DNA from: Adiantum capillus-veneris
Lineage: Eukaryota > Streptophyta > Polypodiopsida > Polypodiales > Pteridaceae
Length of the DNA stretch: 60,000 bases
Direction of reading: 5' to 3'
Assembly (NCBI GenBank): GCA_014529385.2
Contig: CM043970.1
Coordinates: 42,661,779 to 42,721,778 of the forward strand
In this document: in pieces, positions 32,232 to 43,407 of the stretch
Layout of the letters: the number at the start of each line of letters is the position of its first letter
Position numbering within the stretch: the first letter of the stretch is position 1
Notes under the pieces: model-generated
Databases searched by the model: none
What the model was told of the DNA's origin: nothing
Seen by the model: only the letters and a program-made list of their open reading frames with translations
Translations under genes and position numbers: made by a program

Positions 32232-32249
32232 TCCCCGGCAGCGGCGCCA
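32232..32249 (-). promoter_or_regulatory. Primer binding site, tRNA-Asp type
   Basis: The plus strand TCCCCGGCAGCGGCGCCA equals the CCA-ended 3' terminus of plant tRNA-Asp, with perhaps one difference (GCAGCG for the GCAACG I remember). It is two bases from the LTR edge at 32252. On the element's strand it is the complementary primer site. Confidence 0.9.
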
Positions 32250-32251
32250 AA

Positions 32252-33170
32252 TGTTAAGGCGGTTACATCGCTAGCGGAAGCTAAATAGCGAGAACTCAAC
32301 CAACAACAGAATTTGTCAGACGAGGACGGAGCTTGACATGCAGGCGCATGGAAACAACTAGGTGGGTGTCAAATCACCTACTCGACCTTCTAATGACAAT
32401 CACTACTAAGGAAATCAAATCTAAATTCTAAAATACGCAAGTGACTGAAATCCATACTACGAACGAATGCTATACGAAACAGGATCTAGAATCATTGAAT
32501 CGATCTCAAACTCAAGGGGAAGTCTATACACTAGGTAAGAACAACACCCTAAAGACTTGAACTGCAAACTCAACCTATAACCACTCCGTGTGGTAAACGC
32601 GTATGAAGACATGCCGAAATATACAGGTGACCGAAACTTGACCCCGATGGTACTAATGTGTAGCTCTACTCGTTGTGGTTCTATAGATATGCTGCACGCT
32701 CAATTCCGACACACGAGTTGGAAGAAAACTCACACCGAAGCTCGTAGGAACTTACCACACATAGAAGCCGATAGCGCGCACTCTTGGTATCTCGCCATTG
32801 CTAACACAATGGCGGTGTCGCTTCTCCAATGGCGGCTCCATAGCTCGCGTAGCAAGTAGATAAGACTCTCTCTCTCTCTCTCTCAGACACAGTCACGGCG
32901 CTCAAAAACTCACTTTGATTAATAATCTCCTCTTTAGGTTACAAAAACTTTGGCTTATATACCTCAGCCTTGGAGGTGAGAACATCTCTAACTAATTACA
33001 TCAGCAAGTGAAATTACTTCGGGATTACAAGCTGGAAACTCAATTGAGTCCCGTTACTTAATGAATGGCTCAAATCAAAATTAATGTCGGAAAGACATTT
33101 ATTACAATCAATGGTTACAAAAGGATGAGTGTGAGCAAAAATGTGGGTGTGATCCTCTGCTGGCTCAACA
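32252..33170 (-). repeat. 5' LTR (right copy)
   Basis: Edges TGTTAAGGCGG and GCTGGCTCAACA on the plus strand, 919 bp. It differs from the left copy by about 17 substitutions and four extra bases in the CT run near 32871-32884. This copy should carry the active promoter. Confidence 0.95.
32954..32961 (-). promoter_or_regulatory. TATA box of the element promoter
   Basis: TATATAAG on the minus strand inside the 5' LTR, about 210 bp from its outer (U3) edge, within AGGTATATAAGCCA. The same sequence is in the 3' LTR at 18300-18307, and a decayed version is in the LTR at 5516-6255. Confidence 0.65.
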
Positions 33171-33175
33171 AGGCA
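33171..33175. repeat. Target-site duplication, right copy
   Basis: AGGCA directly after the LTR edge, identical to 17597-17601. Confidence 0.9.
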
Positions 33176-33295
33176 CCATTGAGCACTTCAGAGCACTTTC
33201 TAAGCACCTGGTTACCACTTTCTTGGCACCAGAAAGCATTTCAAATCACTTTTAGACCACCTATTGAGCAATAGTGAGCACTTCAAAGTTGTTCT
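33171..33295. repeat. CACTT-rich array, right half
   Basis: It continues the array at 17100-17601 that was split by the 15.6 kb insertion. It stops where reverse-transcriptase-like sequence of the next element begins (about 33296). Confidence 0.7.
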
Positions 33296-36200
33296 AATAG
33301 GGTAATATTAACTTCTTTCAACCTTGATAAAATCTTTTCAAAATATTTGATTACAGCACCCCCTTGATACCATAGCTTCATCTTTGCCTTTGTATTCACA
33401 TCCTTTGATGGGCAAATTATCAAGAAATGGCATTGTAATTTCAGGTTTAAAGTCACATAGAACCTTGTTCATCCCATTCATCATATGTGCAATTGAATTT
33501 ATTGCTCCTTAAGGTAAGGTACACATCCTTACCAATCCCAAAGGTGTTTCGTTGTTGTTAAATCTATAATCTCAACATCTAGCTAGAATTGATCATACCC
33601 TGAATAGAGATCTCCTATTGAGTGAATTGACCTTCCTGCAAATGCCTTTGTAAATTCATTCACAATTGGTCATGTACCCACATTCTTGATGCTAACTTTT
33701 TTTTAAAGCTGCAAGTCTTGTATGAAATAAAAAACTCCATTCTTCTTAGGGACAATGAACCACCTATTTGAATATGGCACACAAGAAGACTCCAAAATAC
33801 CTATGCTAATCTTCTCATTGAGAAGCTATGTTAGTTTTGGAAAATGTGCTTTTCGAAAGGATTTGTGAAATTGGATTGATGAAAATTGGATGCTAATATT
33901 CTCATTGAGAAGATTTGTTAGTTTTGAAAAATGAGCTTTTTGAACCTAGATTGGTGGACCTGGATTGGATGCAAATTTCAAGGTACATGAGGGATAATGA
34001 AGATCACTATAGTGCAATAACACTAGGATCAATACACCCTATTTCATGTGGCTAGAAAGAAAATTTCTTACGATGTCTTTAAAGCATTTCTAATAACACT
34101 TCTTCTCTTCTTCTGTTAAAAACTCCTCAGAACCAACCTTAATTTAGATCTTTTAGAGATTCCATTGTGAGCTTGTGTCTAGGCCTTTTTGGATCCTTGA
34201 GATTCGGCTACAAAGAAGCTTGTTCTAGCTTGCTCTTGCAATCTGATGGTAAAGGTAAGGCCACTAGTCTCACTTTCTTTGCCACAATTTTATACTTGTT
34301 TTCTACCCACACTTTAGGTTCTTCGGCCATTGAAGTCCTTTTGATCTTCAAAATCCTCAATCACTTCATACATTTTGATAGAGCACACTTCCACAACTTG
34401 GATTCCATCTTGTATGCTAGACTCTCCATTTTAGACTCAAAGTCAATCATAGTATCTACATGAGAAACTTGTTCAAAGAAACCTAAAATGCATCAACTAT
34501 CTTCTATGAAACCATTTTCCTTCATGACTTTCTATACATGGCATATACATATTGTTGTGAACTTCTTTTCATATCCTTAAGGTTTATGTAGCATACTGAC
34601 CCATACTCTCTAAACCCCTAAAGACTTGTAGAAAAGACTTCTTCTTACTTTTGTTCAGCCGAGAATATTTTTCTTCTTATACCATTGCAGTCCAATTTCA
34701 CAATGATACATGGCAAAAACCCCTTGTCTCCCTGTAATCTTTGAGCTCTGTGTTTGCCTTTGGTCGAGGATACTCCCAAAGACTATCACAATTTCTCTCA
34801 TGATTCATACACACGGTCAAGGACTTCACAGCTTGATTTCCATCTCAACTCTTTATCCTATCATAAGTAGAACCATCATTCAAGACCTTTTTTCCCATGC
34901 AAATTGTTGTGATGTATGGTTGCCCAAGGAAAAGAGGATAGGTAGATATCTTCTACACAAATAACTTTTGCTCATCTTTGATATTAACAATGGTCACCTT
35001 CACATTTGTACAAGCCCCATATAGATCTCTTGCAGCTTTAATCATCCAACCAGGTTCTACATCAATTGGCAACTTTCACTTCATGTAAAGCTCTTGGACA
35101 TGATTTCGGAGCCATGATATATCAACGCAATGTATGGATCCTCAAGGTCACACACCTTGAAAAAAGTTTATATTAGCTCTTGCACAATGGCATTTAGAGT
35201 AGTGGCTTTCATGGGAGGATTCATCTTCATCATCATCATCCACAAAACTAGCATGCATATCTCTCAAATTCAAAAGAGTGGCATCATCCTATCGCATTGT
35301 CCTCACATTCACTCTCCTTCACCCTTGTGCCTTCAATGGCTCTCCTTCACCCTCAAATTGTGGAGGAATAGACTCAATGAAAGTTTTCCTCTTTCTTTTT
35401 ATGATAACTATAATTTCCTCATGAAAAGCGTGCTTAGTTATGCCAAGAACTTCCATAAACTCAACAACTTTACTATTTATAATTCTGTCCTCCAATAGCT
35501 AATTTAAGTTTGCAGTAGCTTTAATGTCAGGTTGTAGTCTATATGTAGAGCCTTTTGATTTTGCTCTTCCCTTCTCTTTCTTCTTTCTTGTAGAGGCCTC
35601 CTCCATAGGAACCTTAAGAGGAAGAGGTACGTGCAGTGAAGCCTCATAAGAAGGTCTTGGATCCTTCCCTTCTCCAGCTCACCCTCTTTGAACCAAAGGA
35701 ACCTGCATCCCCATTCTCATATCTACACTTATCTTCCACGATTTCTTCCTTTTTATGGCATTTTGCAGAATAGGCATGCACTAATAAAGAGTCCACAATA
35801 CCATCTCAACCTGTTGTGTGGCATATGAAATCAGCAACTTCATGTAATATATATTTGATTACCTTCAATTTTTTTGTTGATGCCACTACATACCGCCACA
35901 AGCTATTAACCTCCTCAAAAGCATCTTGAGTAGGCTTTGATCCTTTCTTTAAAAATTAGCTCTATCTTTGTCCCATAGGTAGTAGCCTCCACTGCAGAGA
36001 TGGCATGGCTCATCGCCATTTCCTCCACAAACTTTGGCATACCTACTAATGGCATACCTATCTCTCCCATATGGGTCTTCCATCCTTTAAAAACATAATA
36101 TCTCATTTCAAAGCATCATTGAAGCTATCACAATCCCTTATTTCATGGTGTGCTATCACACCATATGCATCTGTGCACAAATCCTTCTCTGCTTTGGGAT

Positions 36201-36916
36201 TTATGTCCAACAGGTTTCCCTTTCTCTTCAAGCCTCATCAGCTTTAATTTCATTTCTTGCATGACTCTAACAAACTCATCAAGCGTAGAATTGTCACCTT
36301 TTGGAATCACAATAGCAAGCTTTGCAGGTTGCCCTTTCTCTTCAAGCCTCATTAGCTTTAACTTCATTTCTTGCATACCCTTAACAAGCTCATCAAGCAT
36401 AGAATTGTCACCTTTTGGAATCACAATAGCAAGATTTGTTGGAATCTTATATGCTAGAGGTAGAAGTAGCACCATTCACCACCATCTTGTCTCTACGGCA
36501 TTTCGTGTTAGCAGGCAACAAGACCGCATCCTCAACGTCTTTCCACTCGGTCTTTAGACTTTGTTATATATGTATTCTTGTCCTCAAAAAGTATCTCTAA
36601 ATTTTCTTCGAGTTTAGGACCTGGAGCTTGAAGGAGAAATTCAATATTTTTGTTATTCAAAGTACCTCACTCTATTCCTGACAGTTGAGCATAACATCAC
36701 TCAAACTCCCTCAAAAATTTAGTGTTGAAAAGTCCTTTTGGCTTTGCAACCCATTCTAAAAAAGTTATTTTTGTAACCCTTTCAAAGTCGTCCAAAGAAG
36801 TATTCCTCCTTTAGGGATAATTTTAATTTCTCCTAATCTCTTCCATGCTCTTCCTTGATTCCCTTACATGGTCTCTAATCTCAGGGATCACAACAATCTC
36901 AAAGTTGCAAATCATG
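33296..36916 (-). mobile_element. Decayed gypsy element, copy A (gag to reverse transcriptase), minus strand
   Basis: Read on the minus strand it runs from gag (36916 down to about 35900) to reverse-transcriptase-like sequence ending at about 33296. The RT part near 33380-33500 (HMMNGMNKVL, ITMPFLDNLPIKGCEY) parallels copy B at 49260-49380, and IKYFEKILSRLKEVNITL near 33300-33350 parallels LKFVTNHIDDCDKVLSKLEEVNLTL of copy B. The element stops abruptly at the CACTT array, so RNase H, integrase and 3' LTR are missing. Stops and frameshifts are frequent. Its gag N-terminus lies beyond a large insert, at 42484-42687. Confidence 0.65.
35915..36475 (-). pseudogene. gag C-terminal region of copy A with a 114-bp tandem duplication
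   Basis: The ORF at 36475-36143 contains two consecutive 38-residue units, each LAIVIPKGDNS(M/T)LDE followed by MQEMKLKLMRLEEKG. The period in DNA is 114 bp (units begin at about 36221 and 36335 on the plus strand). It leads into a zinc-knuckle-like FVHRCIWCDSTP with the later His and Cys broken by a frame change, then RYYVFKGWKTHMGEIGMPL at 36106-35915. The corresponding single-unit region in copy B is at about 46080-46400. Confidence 0.6.
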
Positions 36917-37097
36917 CATTAGGAAAAATATGAACCCTCTAGGGGCCCTTTGGGATTAAGGTTAATTAGAGACCAGCCAATAGGAAGAGGGTGGTGGACA
37001 CACTCTATACCCTCAAAAAAGTAGGGGGACAAGGTAGCCTTACACCTCTTAATGGCCTCTTACCTAGTGAGAAAGTAAGGGAGGTGGCTAGGGGAAA

Positions 37098-37125
37098 GGG
37101 GGGGGGGGGGGGGGGGGGGGGGGGG
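37098..37125. repeat. Poly(G) run of 28 bases
   Basis: Uninterrupted G run within the left end region of the insert at 36917-42489. Such runs are often mis-sized in assemblies. Confidence 0.8.
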
Positions 37126-37439
37126 ACCACTTTGACCTTTTTTCCCCCACTTTTTGGCCCGGATTTAAAAATACACTAAAAATTTCAAATTTCAAGTTTT
37201 CCCTCCTTAAAAGGTCCCCTAACCTATTTCATGGTCAAAAAAGTATTTTTGACCTCCAAAAGTCAAAAACGTGCACTAAAAAATTTCAAAAAATTAATTT
37301 TTTTCAAAAAATTTCAAAAAATTAAATTTTTTCAAAAAATTTCAAAACATCATTTTCCACCCTCCAAAGTCTTTCCAAACCTATTATATAGCTAAAAGTG
37401 ATTTTCTCTCTTTACAAACCCTTTTCCAAGCTCTCCATG

Positions 37440-39180
37440 GCTGCAACAACCACATGCACCCCCTATAGTCCAACATTATCTCTCTACTAGCTTTCTCCCA
37501 TCTCCATTGTAGCACCAAGCAAGCTTCTTCCCCATCTCTTCCCCTTGCCCACCACATAGTTCCACACCAAGCTAGCTCCTCTCCCTTCTCTCACCTCCAT
37601 TACAGCATGAAACAAGATTCTCCTCCTTCTACTTTCATTCACTCGCACTACATGGAAACCTCTACTCCCGAAGGTGGAAAAAGCATCAACTCACATGACT
37701 TGCATATCACAAGAACAGGAGGTGTGAATAGTGCATGGGCATTGCAAGGATTCATCTCCAACATAAAGATAGAATGGTGAGAAAACTACCCTTGTAGCTT
37801 ACATTCAGAGCTTAAGATCATCTTCATCTTTAAGTTTATCATGCTGGAGGGAATTAACCTCTTTATGGCTTTCAATGTTTAGGCTTCACACCTCATAACA
37901 TTGGGTGGTGCTATTTTGTTGATGGCTTTGGTGCGCCATCTATAGTTTTGTAGCATGTGATTGAGTCTCACAATGTAAGTAAGTTGTGTTATCTATGGAG
38001 AGTCATCAAAGATTTTTCTTATAATTTATTCTTTGTATAGTTGTCATTAGATTATTAGAATGATATCATTTTGTACTTTATAACTTTGTGCTCACATAAT
38101 CTATTGTTTACTTACAGAGTCGACTTGTTTTGAAAGGACATGAGCAAGCAACCATGTGCAGAGATGGAAATCACCCTATTTTTGTTCCGTGAGGAACCTT
38201 TCACTACCGTGTTAAAAGATTTTGATAAGAATAGTAGGATTTTTGTAGAATCTTGAACCAATAGGTACTCTCTAGGAGCTCTTAGAAAAGCCATCCCTAT
38301 AGTACTACTATCTTCCCTAGTGTCATAGACACACAAATACTCGTGTATATGAATCTCTAGATGAGAAAGACAAATACTTGTAAGAGAAGCCTAACAGCAA
38401 CAACATTGTCTCCATTTGTAATTATTTTTATGAGGATGGATTCCTCTATAAATGCAATATAAATATTTCTTTTTGTTAAATGGTGTCGCACTGAGTGAGA
38501 GTATTTTATTCAGATTACTGGAGTTTCATACAGATTTGAGAAATATTGTTGATTTTTTTGGATATTCTGATTTGCCTGTAAGATGTATGAAGTTTCAAGT
38601 CTTAATCATTCCACCATGAAGAAATTCATGCAATATTTTGATTTCAGTTTAATCACTAATGGTTATTCTTATTAAGTGGATCATAACCTTTGTCAAGATG
38701 TCCTCATTTGGGGATGTTGAATATATATCAATAGCAACATTTCAAAAGTTGAGAAAGCTAAATTCTTGCTTTCCAAAATGTTATTGTTTCCATACTATGC
38801 CTATGCCAAGCTTGACTTAGAGAAACGACAACTTGAGATGGAGGTGTAGATATATAGGGGTGAATTATTATTGATTCTTGTTTCATCATATATATTATAA
38901 AGATTTTGAGTTTCCACCTTTTTGAGTAGTGTTGACAAGTTTTTGGTATCAAACCTTCTTAAATATCCCTATTCATTCGCTATTGGTAGCTATTTATTTG
39001 GTATTGTTAAAGATCACACCAATAGCTATCACCTTGTGAACTTAATTGTTGAATTGCGGATTTTATTTTTACTATGTAGCTCATTTGGATAGAGAAAGTG
39101 TAAACATAAATTATAGATACATGCATTGTTAACATAGAAGATATGTATCACTTGAACCTATATAACTGCTAATCAAGAGA
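37440..39180. other. No gene recognised
   Basis: AT-rich interior of the insert at 36917-42489. Short ORFs on both strands lack any recognisable motif or codon bias. Confidence 0.5.
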
Positions 39181-39534
39181 CCTTTGGTCGGATACTATAA
39201 CAATAGGGGTCACATGTGGTTTTAAATACCAAAGAAATGGCTTAACCAAAACATTTCCAAGAACACGAGGTGAACACAAGGAAGTAAAAATTGGCTCCTT
39301 GTTTGGTTGATTTCTAGTGCTAAATGTTCTGAGTGCACAAAATTTGTGAGGCCTTTGACCTTGCGAGTTCACTAAAGTATATGTAACATAGCACATGTGT
39401 TCAACAGAAGGGAATTTATATTCTTGTAAAGTTACAGAAACATGTGTAGGTAAGGCCTATAAGGGCTACTTTCAATCCATTGTGGTGAATGCACATGATA
39501 TAGAAAAATTTGACATAGTGAATACTCCAGACAT

Positions 39535-40066
39535 CAAACACTACAACTCTATCTCATGGCCATACATTAAAACAAAGCCCCTATTTGTCATTTTGAAGCC
39601 CCAGAGACCCTCAACAAGAGGGACCACAACGGCGCGTAGAATGCCCATCCAGGCACAAATAGGGACCAAGATATTTCCAAGAATAGGGGATGGACACAAG
39701 GAAGTAAAAAATGGTTGATAAGCATGATACAAGGTTTAGGTATCTGCCATTTGGGGGGGGGGAGGGGTTGCTATGAACACATTAAACTGTCCAGTTCTAT
39801 CTCATGGCCATGCATTAAAAAAAGCTTGTACTTGTCATTTTAGGGGCCCAGGGACCCTCAACAAGAGGGGCCACAAGGGCGCGCAAACTGGCCATCCAAA
39901 ATTTTTGGATGGCCAGTTTGCGCGTCCTTGTGGCCCCTCTTGCTGAGGGTCCTTGGGAATTTTTGGATGACATATTTGCGCGCCCTTGTGGCCCCTCATG
40001 TTGAGGGTCCCTGGGGCCCTAAAATGACAAGTACAAGATTTATTTTTATGCATGGTCATAATTCAA
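39535..40066. repeat. Foldback cluster: two direct and two inverted copies of a roughly 110-bp unit
   Basis: Unit landmarks are CTATCTCATGGCCAT, TTGTCATTTT, GGGACCCTCAACAAGAGG, CCACAAGGGCGCGCAAACTG and GCCATCC. Direct copies lie at about 39545-39652 (diverged) and 39790-39900. Inverted copies lie at 39901-39958 (partial) and 39959-40066. The arms 39841-39900 and 39901-39960 form an almost perfect 60-bp palindrome with almost no loop, and the outer arms pair over a similar length. Confidence 0.85.
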
Positions 40067-40229
40067 GTGGTAAGTTTTTTTTTTTGTAAGTGTTGGACTT
40101 TTAGGCTGTTTTCAAGAGCTTCTAGTGTTCAATTAGCTCTGAACCTGTCTGGGCTTGTCTCACATAAATTTGTTCATCTCGTCGCGCTCTTCGACTATCG
40201 TGTGATGCAAAAAAATCATATCCTACTCG

Positions 40230-40271
40230 GATTTTCCAAAAATCAACGTGCAAGTTGATTTTTGGAAAATC
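40230..40271. repeat. Perfect hairpin, 18-bp stem and 6-base loop
   Basis: GATTTTCCAAAAATCAAC, loop GTGCAA, then the exact reverse complement of the first arm. The phrase TTGGAAAATCAACGTGCAAG continues as a partial direct repeat. It looks like a small inverted duplication rather than a terminator. Confidence 0.85.
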
Positions 40272-41815
40272 AACGTGCAAGTTGCAAGTTGGCAATTTCT
40301 TTAAAAATGATGTAAAACAGACATTTCTTACTTTTTCCTTAATCTACGGGCTCGAACGGGCATTAAAACCATGGAATCAGAAAATACTCAGAGAACCAAT
40401 GTTTTTTATTGTGTTAAGGATTGCATTTCTTACATACAAAACTTTCTCAAAATCTCACCCTAACACCTTCAAAAGTGGCTTCCAAGGAGTGCCCTCGATC
40501 AAAAATTGAAACTGAAGGAAAACAATCAGAATGAACTCCTAGACTGTGTACAAACTTTAAACTAACCAAAATTTCCTTTTAAAAGAAGTTATTGCTAAAA
40601 ATTTGAAAATAGACCACCCTTAGACTTCCCACAATGATAGAAATCAAAAGGTTCAAGGAGGTCTGGTGTCACAAGTGCATGGTAGGAATCTAATTGAGGC
40701 TTATTTCGTCAAGATCTCTTATACTTTATTATGTCTTCTCATGTACAATCTTACCAAACAAAAACAAATTTACACTTTAAATGACTACAAATTTTATTTG
40801 ACTTATCAAACAATCTAAAATATGGTAGACCTAGAGTGCTCTTACACATCAACAAACAAAAAAGTCCAAATTTCTTCTCATTAACTTTGATAAACATACA
40901 TCTGTGAACACTTTACAAGGAGTAGTGTGGTCATAGTTCTTACATCCATTCCATGACATGGTATGCTCCTGGGGTGACCTATCACATAAAAATATCTTTG
41001 GTAGGAGTGCCCTCATGTTAGGAAAGAGTGTGTTGCTGCTGATGAAAAGTTTTTGCATTGTCCTACTAGGGATCTCTTCATGTCAGCATAATGATTTTTG
41101 GTATAGTGGGAGCCACATTGCCGCTGAGGAGAGCTTTGTGCCACCGTAAAAGCTTCATGTTATGCCAGTTCCTTGAGCCGTTCTTGCAAACAACGCCACT
41201 CAACTAGCATAGAAAGAGGTCACCTTGTAACAAAAACATGTATGAATTCAACATTTGCAAGCTATATAATGAAGACACTTGTTAAGTATATGTTGTACAA
41301 ATTTGCAAGTATTTCTATCTAGCTAGGAATAAACAATATAAAAATATACATTAGGATGAGACTACCACCCCTAATAAGCATGGATTTGAAGCACCTACCT
41401 GCAAGATGTAACAAAGAAGACTGTTTTAGAGGAAAAGTGGTGACACTTGGCCTCTCTAACCTGCAGCCTTTCATTATTTGTGCATAAAAGCAACCTTTGT
41501 GCCAAGCACTACAAAACAAGTAGAGGCAACACCTTAAACTTCAAAGTTTATGATAAGAAGAACACAATCAAAAGTAAGAAGTATATTGTTACCTTGCATA
41601 AAGGGGTGTTTTATTCAAATATGTGATGGTATTGGCAAGATATTGAAGAATCGTCAACATTCATCTCACCGATGGTACGACGTTCCTGGGATGACCTCTG
41701 CTCACCCTCACGTGCGGCCTTCGATGCAAACGTTGCGAACAAGCAAATATGTATGCATACGATTTGTGATGTCCTTGAGCACCATGGTAGCTGTTGCATG
41801 AGGAAGCAAAGGATA
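40272..41815. other. No gene recognised
   Basis: Interior of the insert. Short ORFs such as the one across 41550-41801 have no recognisable motif. Confidence 0.45.
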
Positions 41816-41818
41816 AAA

Positions 41819-41874
41819 AGAGAGAGGGGGGAGGGAGAGAGAGGAACATGGGAGAAGACAAGGGGGTAGTGGGG

Positions 41875-41919
<45 letters not shown>

Positions 41920-42072
41920 GAAGGAGGAGAGAAGGGGGCAGGGAGGGAGAGGGAGGAACATGGAAGGAGAGAAGGGGACAGTGGGAGAGAGGGAGAGAGG
42001 GGAGGAGGAGGAGAGAAGGGACAGGGAGGGAGAGGAGAGGGAGAAAGGAGGGAGGAGGAAGAGAGAAGAAAG
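41819..42072. repeat. Long polypurine tract with (GA)n core
   Basis: About 250 bases are almost purely purine on the plus strand. A pure GA run lies at about 41877-41915, and G-rich GGGGGGGAGAGA and GGGAGGGAGAGG blocks flank it. ORFs on both strands here are products of the tract. The G-plus-A mirror symmetry favours triplex (H-DNA) formation. Confidence 0.9.
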
Positions 42073-42483
42073 TTTTTTTTTTTTTGGGGGGGAGTTTTTT
42101 TTTTGAAAAATTAGACTTTTAGTGCTTGTAAGTTTAAAAAAATGTCAAAAAATACTTTTTTGATATGGATATATGTTGGGGGGGAGTTTTAAGTCAAAAA
42201 TAAGTAAAAATAACTTTTTTTTTTAAAAGTCAAATTTTGGCTCTTAGTGATCCACGTTTTTGATGATGTGGCCACACCTCTTTACTCCCTTCACTTTCAA
42301 AAAGCTAGAGAGAGAAGGTGACCTCTTAGGTCCACATCCTACATGTGTCTAAAAAAAAGGCTAGAAAAGCCTACTCAAAACTAGCTTCTTGAATGCCCTT
42401 GTCTCCTTAACCCTACACACCATTAGCCTTAATCCCTAAAAATTAGGATTCCTTACAAGGCCCATGCAAGGTTCATATTTCTC

Positions 42484-42687
42484 CTAATGGTCCACTTGAA
42501 AATTTGTCCCCTTCACATAACCATAAAGATACTTTGTGACATCCTTCCCTTCAAACTGGTCCATTTTGTTCACAATAGCTTGAAGGGCTTTGGTTGCTGA
42601 CACCTCCTTTCTTTTTGTAGCTTGTTGTTGTGGCATAAACATAGCAAATTCTTGAAACATTTTCATTGTATCTTGATCAAAACTCAT
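42484..42687 (-). pseudogene. gag N-terminus of copy A
   Basis: It starts MSFDQDTMKMFQEFAMFMPQ, with QATKRKEVSATKALQAIVNK and MDQFEGKDVTKYLYGYVKG. It parallels copy B at about 45364-45545 (FMQHKHATERREVSTT; FDGKYVTKYLCGYVKE). The stop at its end lies within the first bases of the inverted-end insert, and the continuation is on the far side of the insert near 36910. Starting at a Met with this match makes the start credible. Confidence 0.6.
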
Positions 42688-42689
42688 GC

Positions 42690-43400
42690 CCTATTTCTCT
42701 TATTGATTTATAGCCCCCCAACTACTTCTTGTCAGGTTTACCAAAAAGTATGTCGAAAAGTGTGTGGTCTAGCTGGGAAGGTGCATACCCTTTGGTTGTG
42801 AGAGCTCATGATGAGAGTCATAAAAAATTTGTTAAAAAGAGTTTATGGAAGTCACCAAACCTCTTCCTAAGGATGGCTTAGATTCTAAGAGTGTTCATGA
42901 TAGAAAAGTCACAAACCCTCTTTTACACTGTGCTTGGAATCTGCTTATTTTTGTAAGAGCGTTTGAAAGGATCACCAATTCACAGCCAATTTTACTTGAA
43001 AATGGGAAATTAAACACTAAAATTTCAACCATAAAATCTCAACTCTCATACAAGCACAAATCCCATTCAAAACCCTAACCTCTTTCATAAAATCTTGTAG
43101 CCTCGCCCCCAATTACATAGTCGTAACTTATAATTGTTATTAGGAAATCTTGAGCTTTCACTTTCATGACAACCATTTTTAGACTTTGCAAAGATTTAGG
43201 AGCTTCCATATTGAATTCCACACACCATTTTGATAAAGGGAAACCCTAATTTACTCCCACACAAGCTCAAATACAAGATAGCGGAGAGGCGAGACTGCAC
43301 TACACACTCATGCAACAACCATGAAGTAAATTATCCAAAAGGAAAAATAAAAGGTTTTCTTTCCATAAAAAGAAGCCCTCTCTCTCTTCCCCACAGCCAA
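42690..43400. other. 5' leader of copy A, no gene
   Basis: Sequence upstream of the copy A gag start. It has short ORFs without motifs, such as 42845-43078. No LTR boundary was identified on this side. Confidence 0.4.
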
Positions 43401-43407
43401 ATGTACT

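Larger units (their letters stand above)
17602..33170 (-). mobile_element. Complete 15.6 kb non-autonomous gypsy-type LTR element with two retropepsins
   Basis: Two LTRs of 915 and 919 bp, a 5-bp target duplication, a tRNA-Asp primer site next to the right LTR and a polypurine tract next to the left LTR define an element transcribed right to left. Order on the minus strand: leader, gag with zinc knuckles, protease (broken), remnant of integrase C-terminus, second protease, basic tail, 2.9 kb spacer, accessory ORF. Reverse transcriptase, RNase H and the integrase core are absent, so it must use enzymes from a relative. The tRNA-Asp primer and the accessory ORF before the 3' LTR recall the plant Tat/Athila branch of Ty3/gypsy; that placement is inference. 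LTRs differ by about 17 substitutions, so insertion was recent. Confidence 0.9.
36917..42489. mobile_element. 5.6 kb insert with inverted ends, splitting the gag of copy A
   Basis: The left end reads CATTAGGAAAAATATGAACC and the right end, reverse complemented, reads CATTAGGAGAAATATGAACC (19 of 20 identical). Both are followed by imperfectly matching text with GGGATTAAGG(T/C)TAAT and later by A/T runs with AAAAAGTATTTTT. Sequence outside both ends is gag of the same minus-strand element, so the insert came later. No transposase was found inside and no target duplication is obvious (flanks ..ATCATG and GTCCAC..), so class is open: a Mutator-like or foldback element is possible. Confidence 0.5.

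Noticed and set aside
32231-32251. A tRNA-Asp gene
   Set aside because: Only the 3' terminal 18 bases including CCA are present; position against the LTR marks it as a primer site.
38112-38336. 74-codon minus-strand ORF, considered as a pol fragment
   Set aside because: No pol motif could be matched and neighbours give no support.
41611-42114. ORFs across the purine tract on both strands
   Set aside because: Low-complexity translations of a 250-base purine tract.
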